A stretch of DNA of 5,152 bases, from NCBI GenBank assembly GCA_021819225.1, contig JAKARU010000078.1, forward strand, positions 1 through 5,152, in the 5' to 3' direction. Below the pieces are notes generated by a model that was given only the letters and a program-made list of their open reading frames with translations, had not been told where the DNA came from and did no database searches. This document shows positions 1 to 5,152 of this stretch, in pieces. Source of the stretch: Thermoplasmata archaeon (lineage in GTDB: Archaea > Thermoplasmatota > Thermoplasmata > Thermoplasmatales > Thermoplasmataceae). The position numbers and the translations under genes were made by a program. The first letter of the stretch is position 1; each line of letters opens with the position of its first letter.

Positions 1-1
1 C

Positions 2-649
2 ACCCAAACCACATGGACCACATCCAATCTTCCGCAAGTCATTCACTATTTTTTCCCATAAATTCACTGCTTCACTATTTCTTATAATTATTTCACATCC
101 TGTTTCACCGGTATATCCAGTGCCTGAAATTATCATTCCTTTTTCTTCGTAAAACTTGAAAGGTTCTGGAAACTTTAAGTCGAGATGTTTCATGATATCT
201 ACAGAATCCTTACCCTGAATTGCTATACATGATAATTCATTTGAATAATTCTTAACTTCACAGTTGTTCATCTTATTTTTTATTATATGATCCAGTATCC
301 TGTCTGTGGTTGCAGCATTGGGAACACATAGAAATTTTTGTTTACTAAATCTATATATTATTGTATCATCAATCATATTTCCATCATTATTGAGGAACGC
401 AGTGTATAAACAATCTCCATCATTCATTTTTGATATATCTGATGGTAGAAGTTTCATGAGAGTTTCTTCAGCCCCTGCACCGGTTATGAATACGTCACCC
501 ATATGGGAAACATCAAAAACTCCACACTTCTGTCTAACATACATATGTTCCTTTATTATTGACTCATAATATAGTGGCATATCCCAGCCGTGAAAGTCAA
601 CAATATTTGCATTCATTTTTACATGTTCATCATATAGAATCGTTCTCAT
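2..649 (-). CDS. gcvT: Aminomethyltransferase (glycine cleavage T protein), N-terminal part
   Basis: The T protein transfers the methylene carbon of the aminomethyl-lipoyl H protein to tetrahydrofolate and releases ammonia. I read 216 codons on the minus strand from an ATG at 649. The window edge then cuts the gene; the family is about 360-370 residues, so roughly 60% is present. Family motifs appear in order: a DFHGWDMP segment (residues 18-25), the VSHMGD block (47-52), an LNNDGNMIDD segment (86-95) carrying the conserved catalytic-type Asp pair, GTGYTGETG (176-184), and the start of the CGLG motif at the cut end. The ATG overlaps the pdxT stop as ATGA, and GGTGA lies 7 bases upstream, so translation is probably coupled to pdxT. 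Two line counts in this gene gave about 32-33% G+C, lower than genes to the right. Product call is very secure; the C-terminus is not visible. Confidence 0.95.
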   Translation of the reverse strand, partial: MRTILYDEHVKMNANIVDFHGWDMPLYYESIIKEHMYVRQKCGVFDVSHMGDVFITGAGAEETLMKLLPSDISKMNDGDCLYTAFLNNDGNMIDDTIIYRFSKQKFLCVPNAATTDRILDHIIKNKMNNCEVKNYSNELSCIAIQGKDSVDIMKHLDLKFPEPFKFYEEKGMIISGTGYTGETGCEIIIRNSEAVNLWEKIVNDLRKIGCGPCGLG

Positions 650-1269
650 TTTACAGTCACCCTCTCTTCATTTGTTCCATTGGAAATACCCCCCTCTCCC
701 CCTATCATCTTTATAAAATATTCATGTATCCTCGTATCATCTGTTAATTCTGGATGAAACGTGAGTCCTAGGACATTTCCATCTTTTACCATTACTGGTT
801 TTCCAGCCTGGTATGCCATTATATCACCATGGTTAACTGATTTAATAATTGGGGCTCTTATAAAAACAGCCATGTAGTTCCCAACATCTTTAATTTCAAC
901 ATAATCAATGAAAGATTCTCCCTGCCTTCCGTAGGCATTCCTTTCTATCTCAACATCAAGCAAACCCATTCCTTCAACTCTTGTATCATTGGTTTTTGCT
1001 GACGCCAGAATGATACCAGCACAGGTACCCATTAATGGTTTCCCTCCCTTCACAGAACTTATTATATCTTCATAAATTCCATACTCTTTTATGAGCTTAT
1101 AAATAGTTGTACTTTCCCCTCCTGGTATTATTATGGCGGAAACTTCCCTTAACTGATCTTTATTCTTCACCCTTACAGGTTCTATATCTTCTCCCTTATC
1201 ATGGAGCCTCTTCAGGATATTGATATGCTCTTCCACATCACCCTGGAACCCAATTACACCAATCTTCAC
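646..1269 (-). CDS. pdxT: Pyridoxal 5'-phosphate synthase glutaminase subunit PdxT
   Basis: PdxT hydrolyses glutamine and channels ammonia to PdxS, which assembles pyridoxal phosphate from a pentose phosphate and a triose phosphate (the DXP-independent route). The 207-residue product has the class-I glutaminase layout: VIGFQGDVEEH at 5-15, PGGEST at 49-54, the nucleophile Cys83 in GTCAG, RNAYGRQ at 110-116, and the His172/Glu174 pair in FHPEL. The triad is therefore complete and the length is normal for the family (about 190-200) with a slightly extended, polar tail. The start is a GTG at 1269; the family N-terminus (MKIGVIG) begins exactly there and no in-frame ATG fits. A TATA box centred about 25 bases upstream implies a leaderless message. 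The partner gene pdxS is not in the window. The stop overlaps gcvT by 4 bases, and glyA lies just upstream, so the cofactor gene sits among PLP-linked glycine/C1 genes. Confidence 0.97.
   Translation of the reverse strand: MKIGVIGFQGDVEEHINILKRLHDKGEDIEPVRVKNKDQLREVSAIIIPGGESTTIYKLIKEYGIYEDIISSVKGGKPLMGTCAGIILASAKTNDTRVEGMGLLDVEIERNAYGRQGESFIDYVEIKDVGNYMAVFIRAPIIKSVNHGDIMAYQAGKPVMVKDGNVLGLTFHPELTDDTRIHEYFIKMIGGEGGISNGTNEERVTVK
657..661 (-). promoter_or_regulatory. Shine-Dalgarno site of gcvT inside pdxT
   Basis: On the minus strand the sequence GGTGA lies 7 bases before the gcvT ATG, inside the last codons of pdxT. It matches the archaeal anti-SD core and supports the ATG at 649 as the real start. 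It also shows that the downstream gene of this operon uses SD-dependent initiation, while the first gene appears leaderless. Confidence 0.6.
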
Positions 1270-1289
1270 ATAACAGCATTTTGAATAGG

Positions 1290-1298
1290 TTAAAAATA
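1290..1298 (-). promoter_or_regulatory. TATA box of the pdxT-gcvT transcript
   Basis: Read on the minus strand, TATTTTTAA occupies -29 to -21 relative to the GTG of pdxT. This is the distance expected when transcription begins at or next to the start codon, and no SD motif is present in between. It suggests that pdxT-gcvT has its own leaderless promoter in the 73-base gap after glyA rather than depending only on glyA read-through. Confidence 0.6.
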
Positions 1299-1336
1299 GT
1301 TATGAAACACTTGATTGATTTATGTATGGTTAAATG

Positions 1337-1342
1337 AAAAAA
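1337..1342 (-). terminator. Oligo-T terminator candidate after glyA
   Basis: A run of six T residues on the minus strand follows the glyA TAA stop immediately. Archaeal RNA polymerase can terminate at short T tracts without a hairpin, and no stem-loop is visible. The separate TATA box for pdxT a few tens of bases further on fits termination here, but partial read-through is equally possible. Confidence 0.45.
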
Positions 1343-2632
1343 TTATTTGAATAATTCTATATATTCATATGGATTTGCCTTTCCATAACAGAATTTAACT
1401 TCTTTAAACCCGGATTTCAAATTCATGACCTCTTCTTTTGCTTTTTCTTCACTGAGATTGTTATTGAGGATCTTCATCATAATTTCTGCAAGGGCTTTAA
1501 CATCATTCTTTTCAAATCCTATTCTTGTGATCTCCTGAGTTCCAATTCTTATGCCACTTGGATCCTGTGAATTTCTATTTTTATCAACAGGAATGAGGTT
1601 CTTGTTTAGTATGATGTTACATCTTTCAAGCTTTTCAGCAACTTCCTTCCCCCCTCCGAATTTTCTAACATCAGCCACCAGTGTGTGTGATCTTGTAAAA
1701 CCTCTTTTCTCTGCCAGGACATCCATACCAAGCGCGTGAAGCTCCTCTGCAAGAGTTCTTGCATTATCTATTATCTTCTGTGCATATGCTTCTCCATAAT
1801 CCAACATTTCTGCGAGTGTTATACCGAGAGCTGCCATTGTATTAAGATGATGATTGCTCAGGACTCCAGGGAATACTCCCTTCTGAACCTTTTTCCATGT
1901 CCTGTCATCAGTATTCCCAATTACCATGCCATGCTGAGGCCCAGGAAGGGTTTTGTGAGTAGAACCAGTTATGACATCAGCCCCTTCTCTCAGGGGATCC
2001 TGGAACTTCTTTCCTGCTATTAGTCCTGCTACGTGGGCACCATCATACCACACCTTGCAGCCAACTTCCTGAAAGGTGTCTCTCAGTTCCTTCAGCGGTG
2101 CAGGGAATAAGAATACAGATTGCCCGAATAAACACAAATTTGGCTTTGTCTCAAGAATTGTTTTTCTTGCACCGTCAACATCAATAGTCATTGTTTCCTC
2201 ATCATATGGGTAATTCACGATATCAAGACCCCTGAATCCAAGTGCGCCGAATTTTGCAGCACTTATATGGCCACCACCTGAAAGATCTGGGGCACAGATC
2301 TTCTCCATGGGTTTTGTAAGCCCAAAAATAACTCCCATATTAGCATTTGTTCCAGATACTGGCCTGGGGTCAAACTGTGGTGCATTATACAGCTTCTTTC
2401 CCAGTTCTATAACCTTATCTTCAAGCTGATCTACAAAGAAGTTTCCCTGGTAGTATCTCTGGTGAGGCAACCCTTCTGCATACCTGTGACCAAAGTCAGT
2501 GAGAAGCATCTCCATTGCAAGCGGACTCATCACATTTTCTGAGGCGATCAGGGGAACGCTTTCTTCAAACAGTTTATTATGTTCCTTTGCAAGTTCCCTG
2601 ATTTCCAACGCATCCTTGAAAAATTTATCCAT
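1343..2632 (-). CDS. glyA: Serine hydroxymethyltransferase
   Basis: GlyA interconverts serine and glycine with transfer of a one-carbon unit to a folate-type carrier; it is a cytosolic fold-type I PLP enzyme. The 429-residue product has the usual full length and the family landmarks: SENVMSP (31-37), the YAEGLP segment (51-56), SGTNANM (93-99) in the cofactor phosphate region, WYDGAHVAG (195-203) with the PLP-ring Asp197 and His200, and the Schiff-base Lys227 in TGSTHKT. Arg362 in SGIRIGT is the substrate carboxylate ligand position. The ATG at 2632 is preceded by a TATA box at -28 to -21 and no SD, which fixes the start as a leaderless one. Upstream on the opposite strand is a box C/D sRNA. 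Downstream are pdxT, which helps to make its cofactor, and gcvT, which produces the same methylene-folate pool. Whether the carrier is tetrahydrofolate or a methanopterin cannot be read from the sequence; folate is likelier beside gcvT. Confidence 0.98.
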   Translation of the reverse strand: MDKFFKDALEIRELAKEHNKLFEESVPLIASENVMSPLAMEMLLTDFGHRYAEGLPHQRYYQGNFFVDQLEDKVIELGKKLYNAPQFDPRPVSGTNANMGVIFGLTKPMEKICAPDLSGGGHISAAKFGALGFRGLDIVNYPYDEETMTIDVDGARKTILETKPNLCLFGQSVFLFPAPLKELRDTFQEVGCKVWYDGAHVAGLIAGKKFQDPLREGADVITGSTHKTLPGPQHGMVIGNTDDRTWKKVQKGVFPGVLSNHHLNTMAALGITLAEMLDYGEAYAQKIIDNARTLAEELHALGMDVLAEKRGFTRSHTLVADVRKFGGGKEVAEKLERCNIILNKNLIPVDKNRNSQDPSGIRIGTQEITRIGFEKNDVKALAEIMMKILNNNLSEEKAKEEVMNLKSGFKEVKFCYGKANPYEYIELFK

Positions 2633-2652
2633 AGATATTGATGCGTGGGAAA

Positions 2653-2660
2653 TATTTTAA
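2653..2660 (-). promoter_or_regulatory. TATA box of glyA
   Basis: On the minus strand TTAAAATA lies at -28 to -21 from the glyA ATG, at the spacing for a leaderless archaeal transcript. No SD sequence occurs between it and the start codon. The position agrees with the TATA elements of pdxT and the dehydratase gene, which strengthens all three. Confidence 0.6.
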
Positions 2661-2749
2661 CATATGGTGAGCAGAAATAATATGTCCATCTTTTAGTCAT
2701 CTATTTTGCTTTCACGAACTTGTATTATCTGGAACCAGGACAGCGAACA

Positions 2750-2757
2750 CTTAAGAA
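2750..2757 (+). promoter_or_regulatory. Possible TATA element of the C/D sRNA
   Basis: CTTAAGAA on the plus strand is centred about 25 bases before the first base of the sRNA terminal stem (2778), with a purine/A-containing CGAACA just upstream where a BRE would lie. The match to an archaeal TATA box is modest, so the spacing is the main support. Confidence 0.35.
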
Positions 2758-2777
2758 AAGGTATCCAATACCTATAC

Positions 2778-2839
2778 AACCGCTGTGATGAATTCAGCCT
2801 TGACTGATTTGTGATGAATGACAGGCAGACTGAGCGGTT
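2778..2839 (+). ncRNA. Box C/D guide sRNA (2'-O-methylation guide)
   Basis: Every element of an archaeal C/D sRNA is visible in 62 bases: a perfect 6-bp terminal stem (AACCGC 2778-2783 with GCGGTT 2834-2839), box C GTGATGA (2785-2791), a 12-base guide (2792-2803), box D' CTGA (2804-2807), a 3-base TTT spacer, box C' GTGATGA (2811-2817), a second 12-base guide (2818-2829) and box D CTGA (2830-2833). All four boxes match consensus and both guides have the canonical 12-base length, as expected for a symmetric L7Ae-Nop5-fibrillarin RNP. The D' guide base TTCAGCCTTG (2793-2802) complements CAAGGCUGAA, which I recall from helix 27 of archaeal 16S rRNA; the base opposite the fifth position (2799) is G902 in E. 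coli numbering. The D guide would direct methylation of a C opposite 2825, target not identified. It is divergent from glyA and convergent with the KaiC-like gene. Confidence 0.92.
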
Positions 2840-2869
2840 AAAATTAATCTGAAACTAAGGTGCATGGAC

Positions 2870-2874
2870 AAAAA
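2870..2874 (-). terminator. Weak oligo-T tract after the KaiC-like gene
   Basis: Five T residues on the minus strand begin 7 bases after the TAA stop of the KaiC-like gene, with no hairpin. It may end the dehydratase/KaiC-like transcript before it runs antisense through the sRNA, whose last base is about 30 bases further on. This is a weak signal. Confidence 0.3.
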
Positions 2875-2880
2875 TTTGGT

Positions 2881-3834
2881 TTATCTCACTCTTTCCAGTG
2901 AGAAGGATCCAAGATCAAAGGTTTCTCCCCTGTTGTAGACTTCAACCCATTCTCTTGTTCTTGCATTTGATAAACCGACCACTTTTACATACTGTTTTGC
3001 ATTCACTATCTTGAATTCTATGGTGCCATCCATTATGTAGCTGATTGTTTCAAAAACCTTCTGATCAAAGAGTCCATCTTCAAGCATATACAGTGCTGTG
3101 CACCTGTTTGCCTTCCTCTTCTGTGTGAACTGCTGCGTGAATTTCATGAAAACCTTCTCGTCAAACTGCGGAACGAAGGCTGTAAGAGAAATGAATACAA
3201 GCCTGTAAAAAGGATAGGTCCTGAGCAATTCCTGTTCAATGGTCTCCACAGATTTCAAAAGAACGCTGAGGTTAGATATGTTATCTATAACAACCGCTCT
3301 TTTTGACGGGCTCTGGGACTGGATCGATTTTGAATAAAGGTCAACAAACCTAATCATCCCATCATCTTCGAAACCGTCAACAACTTCCGGTTCTACACTG
3401 AGCGTCTGTGCTATTTCATATTTTACCTGGTTAAGATCTTTATCTGCTGTGATTATTACCACTGGAACGTTTTCCTTGATAGAATTAGCCATGAAATTAG
3501 TTGCAAGTATATCCTTCGAGGTGAATGGCGCACCAAACAGAACAACGTTCGACGGCATGGGTAAACCACCTAGAAGCAATTCATCTATCTTGGAAATACC
3601 TGTTGAAATTTTCTGGTTTTTTCTGGGTACCATTGGCTCTTTCAGATCCACAAGCACTTTCTTCGCCTCTTCCACCTTTACCTGTGGCACAGAAGCAGAG
3701 TCTATCTTCACCAGACCCTGGAGCATGTTTTCTATTTCCCTCTTCTTCTCTTCTGCCATCTTAATGGTTTTTTCCAGGTTTTCCTTGACCTGTTGCAGTT
3801 CGGCTATCTTAATTCCAATCTCATTGCTTTCCAT
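2881..3834 (-). CDS. KaiC-like RecA-superfamily protein with degenerate P-loop
   Basis: The 317-residue product opens with a charged helical segment (about 5-45) that looks like a coiled coil, then a linker, then one KaiC/RecA-like domain from about residue 75. The STGISKIDELLLGGLP entry motif (77-92) is typical of KaiC-like proteins. The Walker A position reads GAPFTSKD (101-108): the Lys is kept, but both internal glycines and the final Thr/Ser of GxxGxGK[TS] are replaced. A Walker B-like AVVID strand (180-184), an IMDGTIEF segment (267-274) and LSNARTREW (288-296) match the later domain pattern. GGAGG lies 6 bases before the ATG, and the start overlaps the dehydratase stop by 14 bases, so the two are cotranscribed. 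The fold is well supported. Its function is unknown: such archaeal proteins are often regulators or signalling ATPases, and nothing here shows a clock role. No membrane segment or signal peptide is seen. Confidence 0.82.
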   Translation of the reverse strand: MESNEIGIKIAELQQVKENLEKTIKMAEEKKREIENMLQGLVKIDSASVPQVKVEEAKKVLVDLKEPMVPRKNQKISTGISKIDELLLGGLPMPSNVVLFGAPFTSKDILATNFMANSIKENVPVVIITADKDLNQVKYEIAQTLSVEPEVVDGFEDDGMIRFVDLYSKSIQSQSPSKRAVVIDNISNLSVLLKSVETIEQELLRTYPFYRLVFISLTAFVPQFDEKVFMKFTQQFTQKRKANRCTALYMLEDGLFDQKVFETISYIMDGTIEFKIVNAKQYVKVVGLSNARTREWVEVYNRGETFDLGSFSLERVR

Positions 3835-3839
3835 CGGTT

Positions 3840-3847
3840 CCCTCCCC
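3840..3847 (-). promoter_or_regulatory. Strong Shine-Dalgarno of the KaiC-like gene
   Basis: GGGGAGGG on the minus strand includes a perfect GGAGG with a 6-base spacer to the ATG at 3834. It lies inside the final codons of the dehydratase frame. It fixes the start and shows that this gene can be initiated independently even if ribosomes on the frameshifted gene stop early. Confidence 0.75.
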
Positions 3848-4394
3848 TACGTATGTACCAGACACTACCCATGGGGGTGATTCTGGATCAAACGGTTCCA
3901 TTCCATTAACCATATGATCCTTTAAAGACTTTTCATCCATCTCAATTCCAAGACCTGGTTTCCCAGATAGCTTGAAATGACCGTTTTCCAGCTTATATCC
4001 GCTTTTAAGCAGCTTTTTCTTCCAGTCTGGCCAGGATTCCTCAAAACTCTCCTGTATGATGAAATTATTAATTGTTGTATCAAGGTTAAGGGTGGCTGCA
4101 GTCTGGACTGGTCCAAAGGCATTGTGATATGCCACTGGAATTCCCCATGCATCAGCAATTGTGGCAATCTTGAAGGATTCAAGAATTCCTCTTGAGTTCG
4201 TTACATCTGGCTGGATTATATCCACCTTGCCTTCAACAATATTCCTCATGAAATCCCTTGCATTAAGAACTCTTTCTCCAAGTGCTATTGGCGTATTCAC
4301 AGTACTTCTCAGCTCAGGAAGCCTCATTTCAAGTTCAGGATGAAGGGGTTCCTCAAAGAAGAAGCAGTCGTATGGCTCAAGGATCTGTGTGGCC

Positions 4395-4399
4395 TTTTT
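4395..4399 (-). other. Frameshift site: A5 run in the dehydratase gene
   Basis: The minus strand reads GCTGCAAAAAGGCC. In the upstream frame this is Ala-Ala-Lys-Arg-Pro and leads to a TGA at 4326-4324. With six A residues it reads Ala-Ala-Lys-Lys-Ala and runs straight into the EPYDCFFFEEP segment that the family requires. A single Lys-tRNA slipping back one base on AAA would give the same product, as would transcriptional addition of an A or a missed base in sequencing. Confidence 0.85.
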
Positions 4400-5048
4400 G
4401 CAGCTTCCATGGAGAATCTTCCATGAAATTCTATTAGCAGGTCCATGGAGTCCCCAAATGATTCCCTTAGACCTGAAACAATGTTCTCTGCGCTTTCCAG
4501 TCCTTTCTTGTTAATTGTATCATAATTATTTCCAAAGGGATCGAACTTTACGGCATCAAAACCCTTCTTCCTTATCTCCTTTGCCTTGTCTACGAAGTCA
4601 TCAGCGGTGACACAATCGGAATACCAGCCATTGCTGTAAGCCCTGACACTATCCCTCATCTTGCCTCCGAGAAGATTGTAAACGGGTTCCTTGCAGCTTT
4701 TCCCAACTATATCCCAGCATGCCATTTCCACAGCACTCAGGGCTGATGTAGCTTCCATGGACCTTGAAAGATAGAATGAATGCTTGTAAAACTCCATTGT
4801 GTTTTTGTAGATTTCATTTACATCCTTATTCAGGAAAACCCTTTTCACTTCCTCGGCACTTTCCTTCACTGGAAGTGTCATCAGGGTTGTTGGTGCCTCT
4901 CCGTATCCAACTATGCCGTCACTCGTTGTTACCTTGACAATGATCATGGTAGAACTCCATGGTGATGATTTTTCAGATGTTTTCTCGCTTACATTGTATA
5001 TTTCTATCTCTTTTATCTTTCCTGCCATGAGTCATCATATTTCAATCT

Positions 5049-5057
5049 AATTTTAAA
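5049..5057 (-). promoter_or_regulatory. TATA box of the dehydratase/KaiC-like operon
   Basis: TTTAAAATT on the minus strand lies at -29 to -21 from the dehydratase ATG at 5028, preceded by GGAAACA where a BRE would be expected. No convincing SD separates it from the start, so the message is probably leaderless, like glyA and pdxT. Confidence 0.6.
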
Positions 5058-5152
5058 TGTTTCCTAAAATAAGAAGATTGAATAAAAAATATTATATATC
5101 ATAAAAATACATTGGGATATCTATTGCCAGATACATTAATAATTTCAGAGAA
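5058..5152. other. A+T-rich right edge, no assignable gene
   Basis: The end of the window is very A+T rich. A TATA-like TTATATAT at 5092-5099 on the plus strand is followed by an open plus frame from TTG codons at 5112 and 5124 to the window edge, while two minus-strand frames are also open for under 20 codons before stop codons. None is long enough to call, so the neighbour to the right could lie on either strand. Confidence 0.4.

Larger units (their letters stand above)
3821..5028 (-). pseudogene. Gluconate/galactonate-type dehydratase (enolase superfamily), frameshifted
   Basis: This family dehydrates D-gluconate and/or D-galactonate to 2-keto-3-deoxy acids in the non-phosphorylative Entner-Doudoroff pathway. 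The first frame (5028 to 4324, ATG, 234 codons) covers the N-terminal capping domain and early barrel and drifts into unrelated sequence after residue 211. The remaining protein continues in the -1 frame, starting at the A run 4395-4399. Adding one A gives a continuous 402-residue enzyme of normal length. In that reconstruction the site residues are Lys161 (VKFDPFG), Glu200 and His202 (IEFHGR), Glu226 (FFFEEP), Glu252 (ALGER), Asp275 (QPD) and His302 (YHNAFGP). The three metal ligands are exactly 26 residues apart, as in the mandelate racemase/galactonate dehydratase group. Nothing else is damaged, so this is a recent mutation, a sequence error or recoding. Gluconate versus galactonate specificity cannot be decided. 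It is cotranscribed with the KaiC-like gene. Confidence 0.88.

Noticed and set aside
2818..2829. D guide pairing to the universal ACCGCCCGUCA region of 16S rRNA, which would place C1402 at the methylation position
   Set aside because: Only 8 of 12 bases pair, with A-C mismatches inside the core duplex. Several matches this good are expected by chance in rRNA.
2881..3834. Circadian clock KaiC function
   Set aside because: There is only one RecA-like domain, its P-loop is degenerate and no KaiA or KaiB partner is visible. Only the fold resemblance is supported.
3449..3880. Long open frame on the plus strand opposite the KaiC-like gene
   Set aside because: It is a shadow of the minus-strand gene, with no promoter, SD or recognisable domain. 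The same holds for plus-strand frames at 306-747, 1551-2023, 3525-3764, 3977-4343 and 4780-4965, and the minus-strand frame 3922-4182.
3821..4327. A separate 168-residue gene starting with ATG at 4327, with ATGA overlap to the preceding frame, suggesting a split two-subunit dehydratase
   Set aside because: The FFFEEP segment with metal ligand Glu226 lies before that ATG and would be translated in neither product, so split expression could not make an active enzyme. The ATGA is best explained as chance.
5031..5040. RUGAUGA-like ATGATGA just upstream of the dehydratase start on the minus strand as a second C/D sRNA
   Set aside because: No D box, second box pair or closing stem follows at a suitable distance, and the motif abuts the coding start.
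5112..5152. Start of a plus-strand gene at a TTG codon after a TATA-like sequence
   Set aside because: Only about 13 codons are visible, the start would be unusual, and competing minus-strand frames are also open. Evidence is insufficient to call it.

Overview
The window looks archaeal, most likely from the Thermoplasmatales or a close relative. The reasons are a non-phosphorylative Entner-Doudoroff type sugar-acid dehydratase, a KaiC-like RecA-family protein, three genes with a TATA element centred about 25 bases before the start codon (leaderless mRNAs), and a textbook archaeal box C/D guide RNA. The order-level assignment is inference; the archaeal assignment is firm.

Layout: all five protein genes lie on the minus strand, so transcription runs from right to left. 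At the right, after about 124 bases with no assignable gene, is an enolase-superfamily gluconate/galactonate-type dehydratase (3821-5028) broken by one missing base in a run of five A residues (4395-4399). Its stop codon overlaps by 14 bases the start of a KaiC-like gene (2881-3834), which has an N-terminal coiled coil and a badly degenerate Walker A loop. The 248-base gap 2633-2880 holds a box C/D sRNA on the plus strand (2778-2839), divergent from glyA and convergent with the KaiC-like gene, plus the glyA promoter. Then come glyA (1343-2632), a short gap with an oligo-T terminator candidate and a new TATA box, pdxT (646-1269, GTG start) and gcvT (2-649, cut by the window edge), with pdxT and gcvT joined by an ATGA overlap.

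How the genes fit together: GlyA and GcvT both act on the glycine/serine/one-carbon (folate) node. GlyA needs pyridoxal phosphate, as does GcvP, the decarboxylase partner of GcvT, while PdxT supplies ammonia for making that cofactor. The left half is therefore a glycine/C1 and PLP neighbourhood. The right half pairs a sugar-acid dehydratase with a putative regulatory or nucleotide-binding protein by translational overlap.

The most notable items are the unannotated-looking C/D sRNA, whose D' guide fits the conserved helix 27 region of archaeal 16S rRNA; the single-base frameshift in an otherwise intact dehydratase; and the non-canonical P-loop. I found no mobile element, CRISPR array, tRNA or rRNA gene, and nothing resembling a wholly new multi-gene system.
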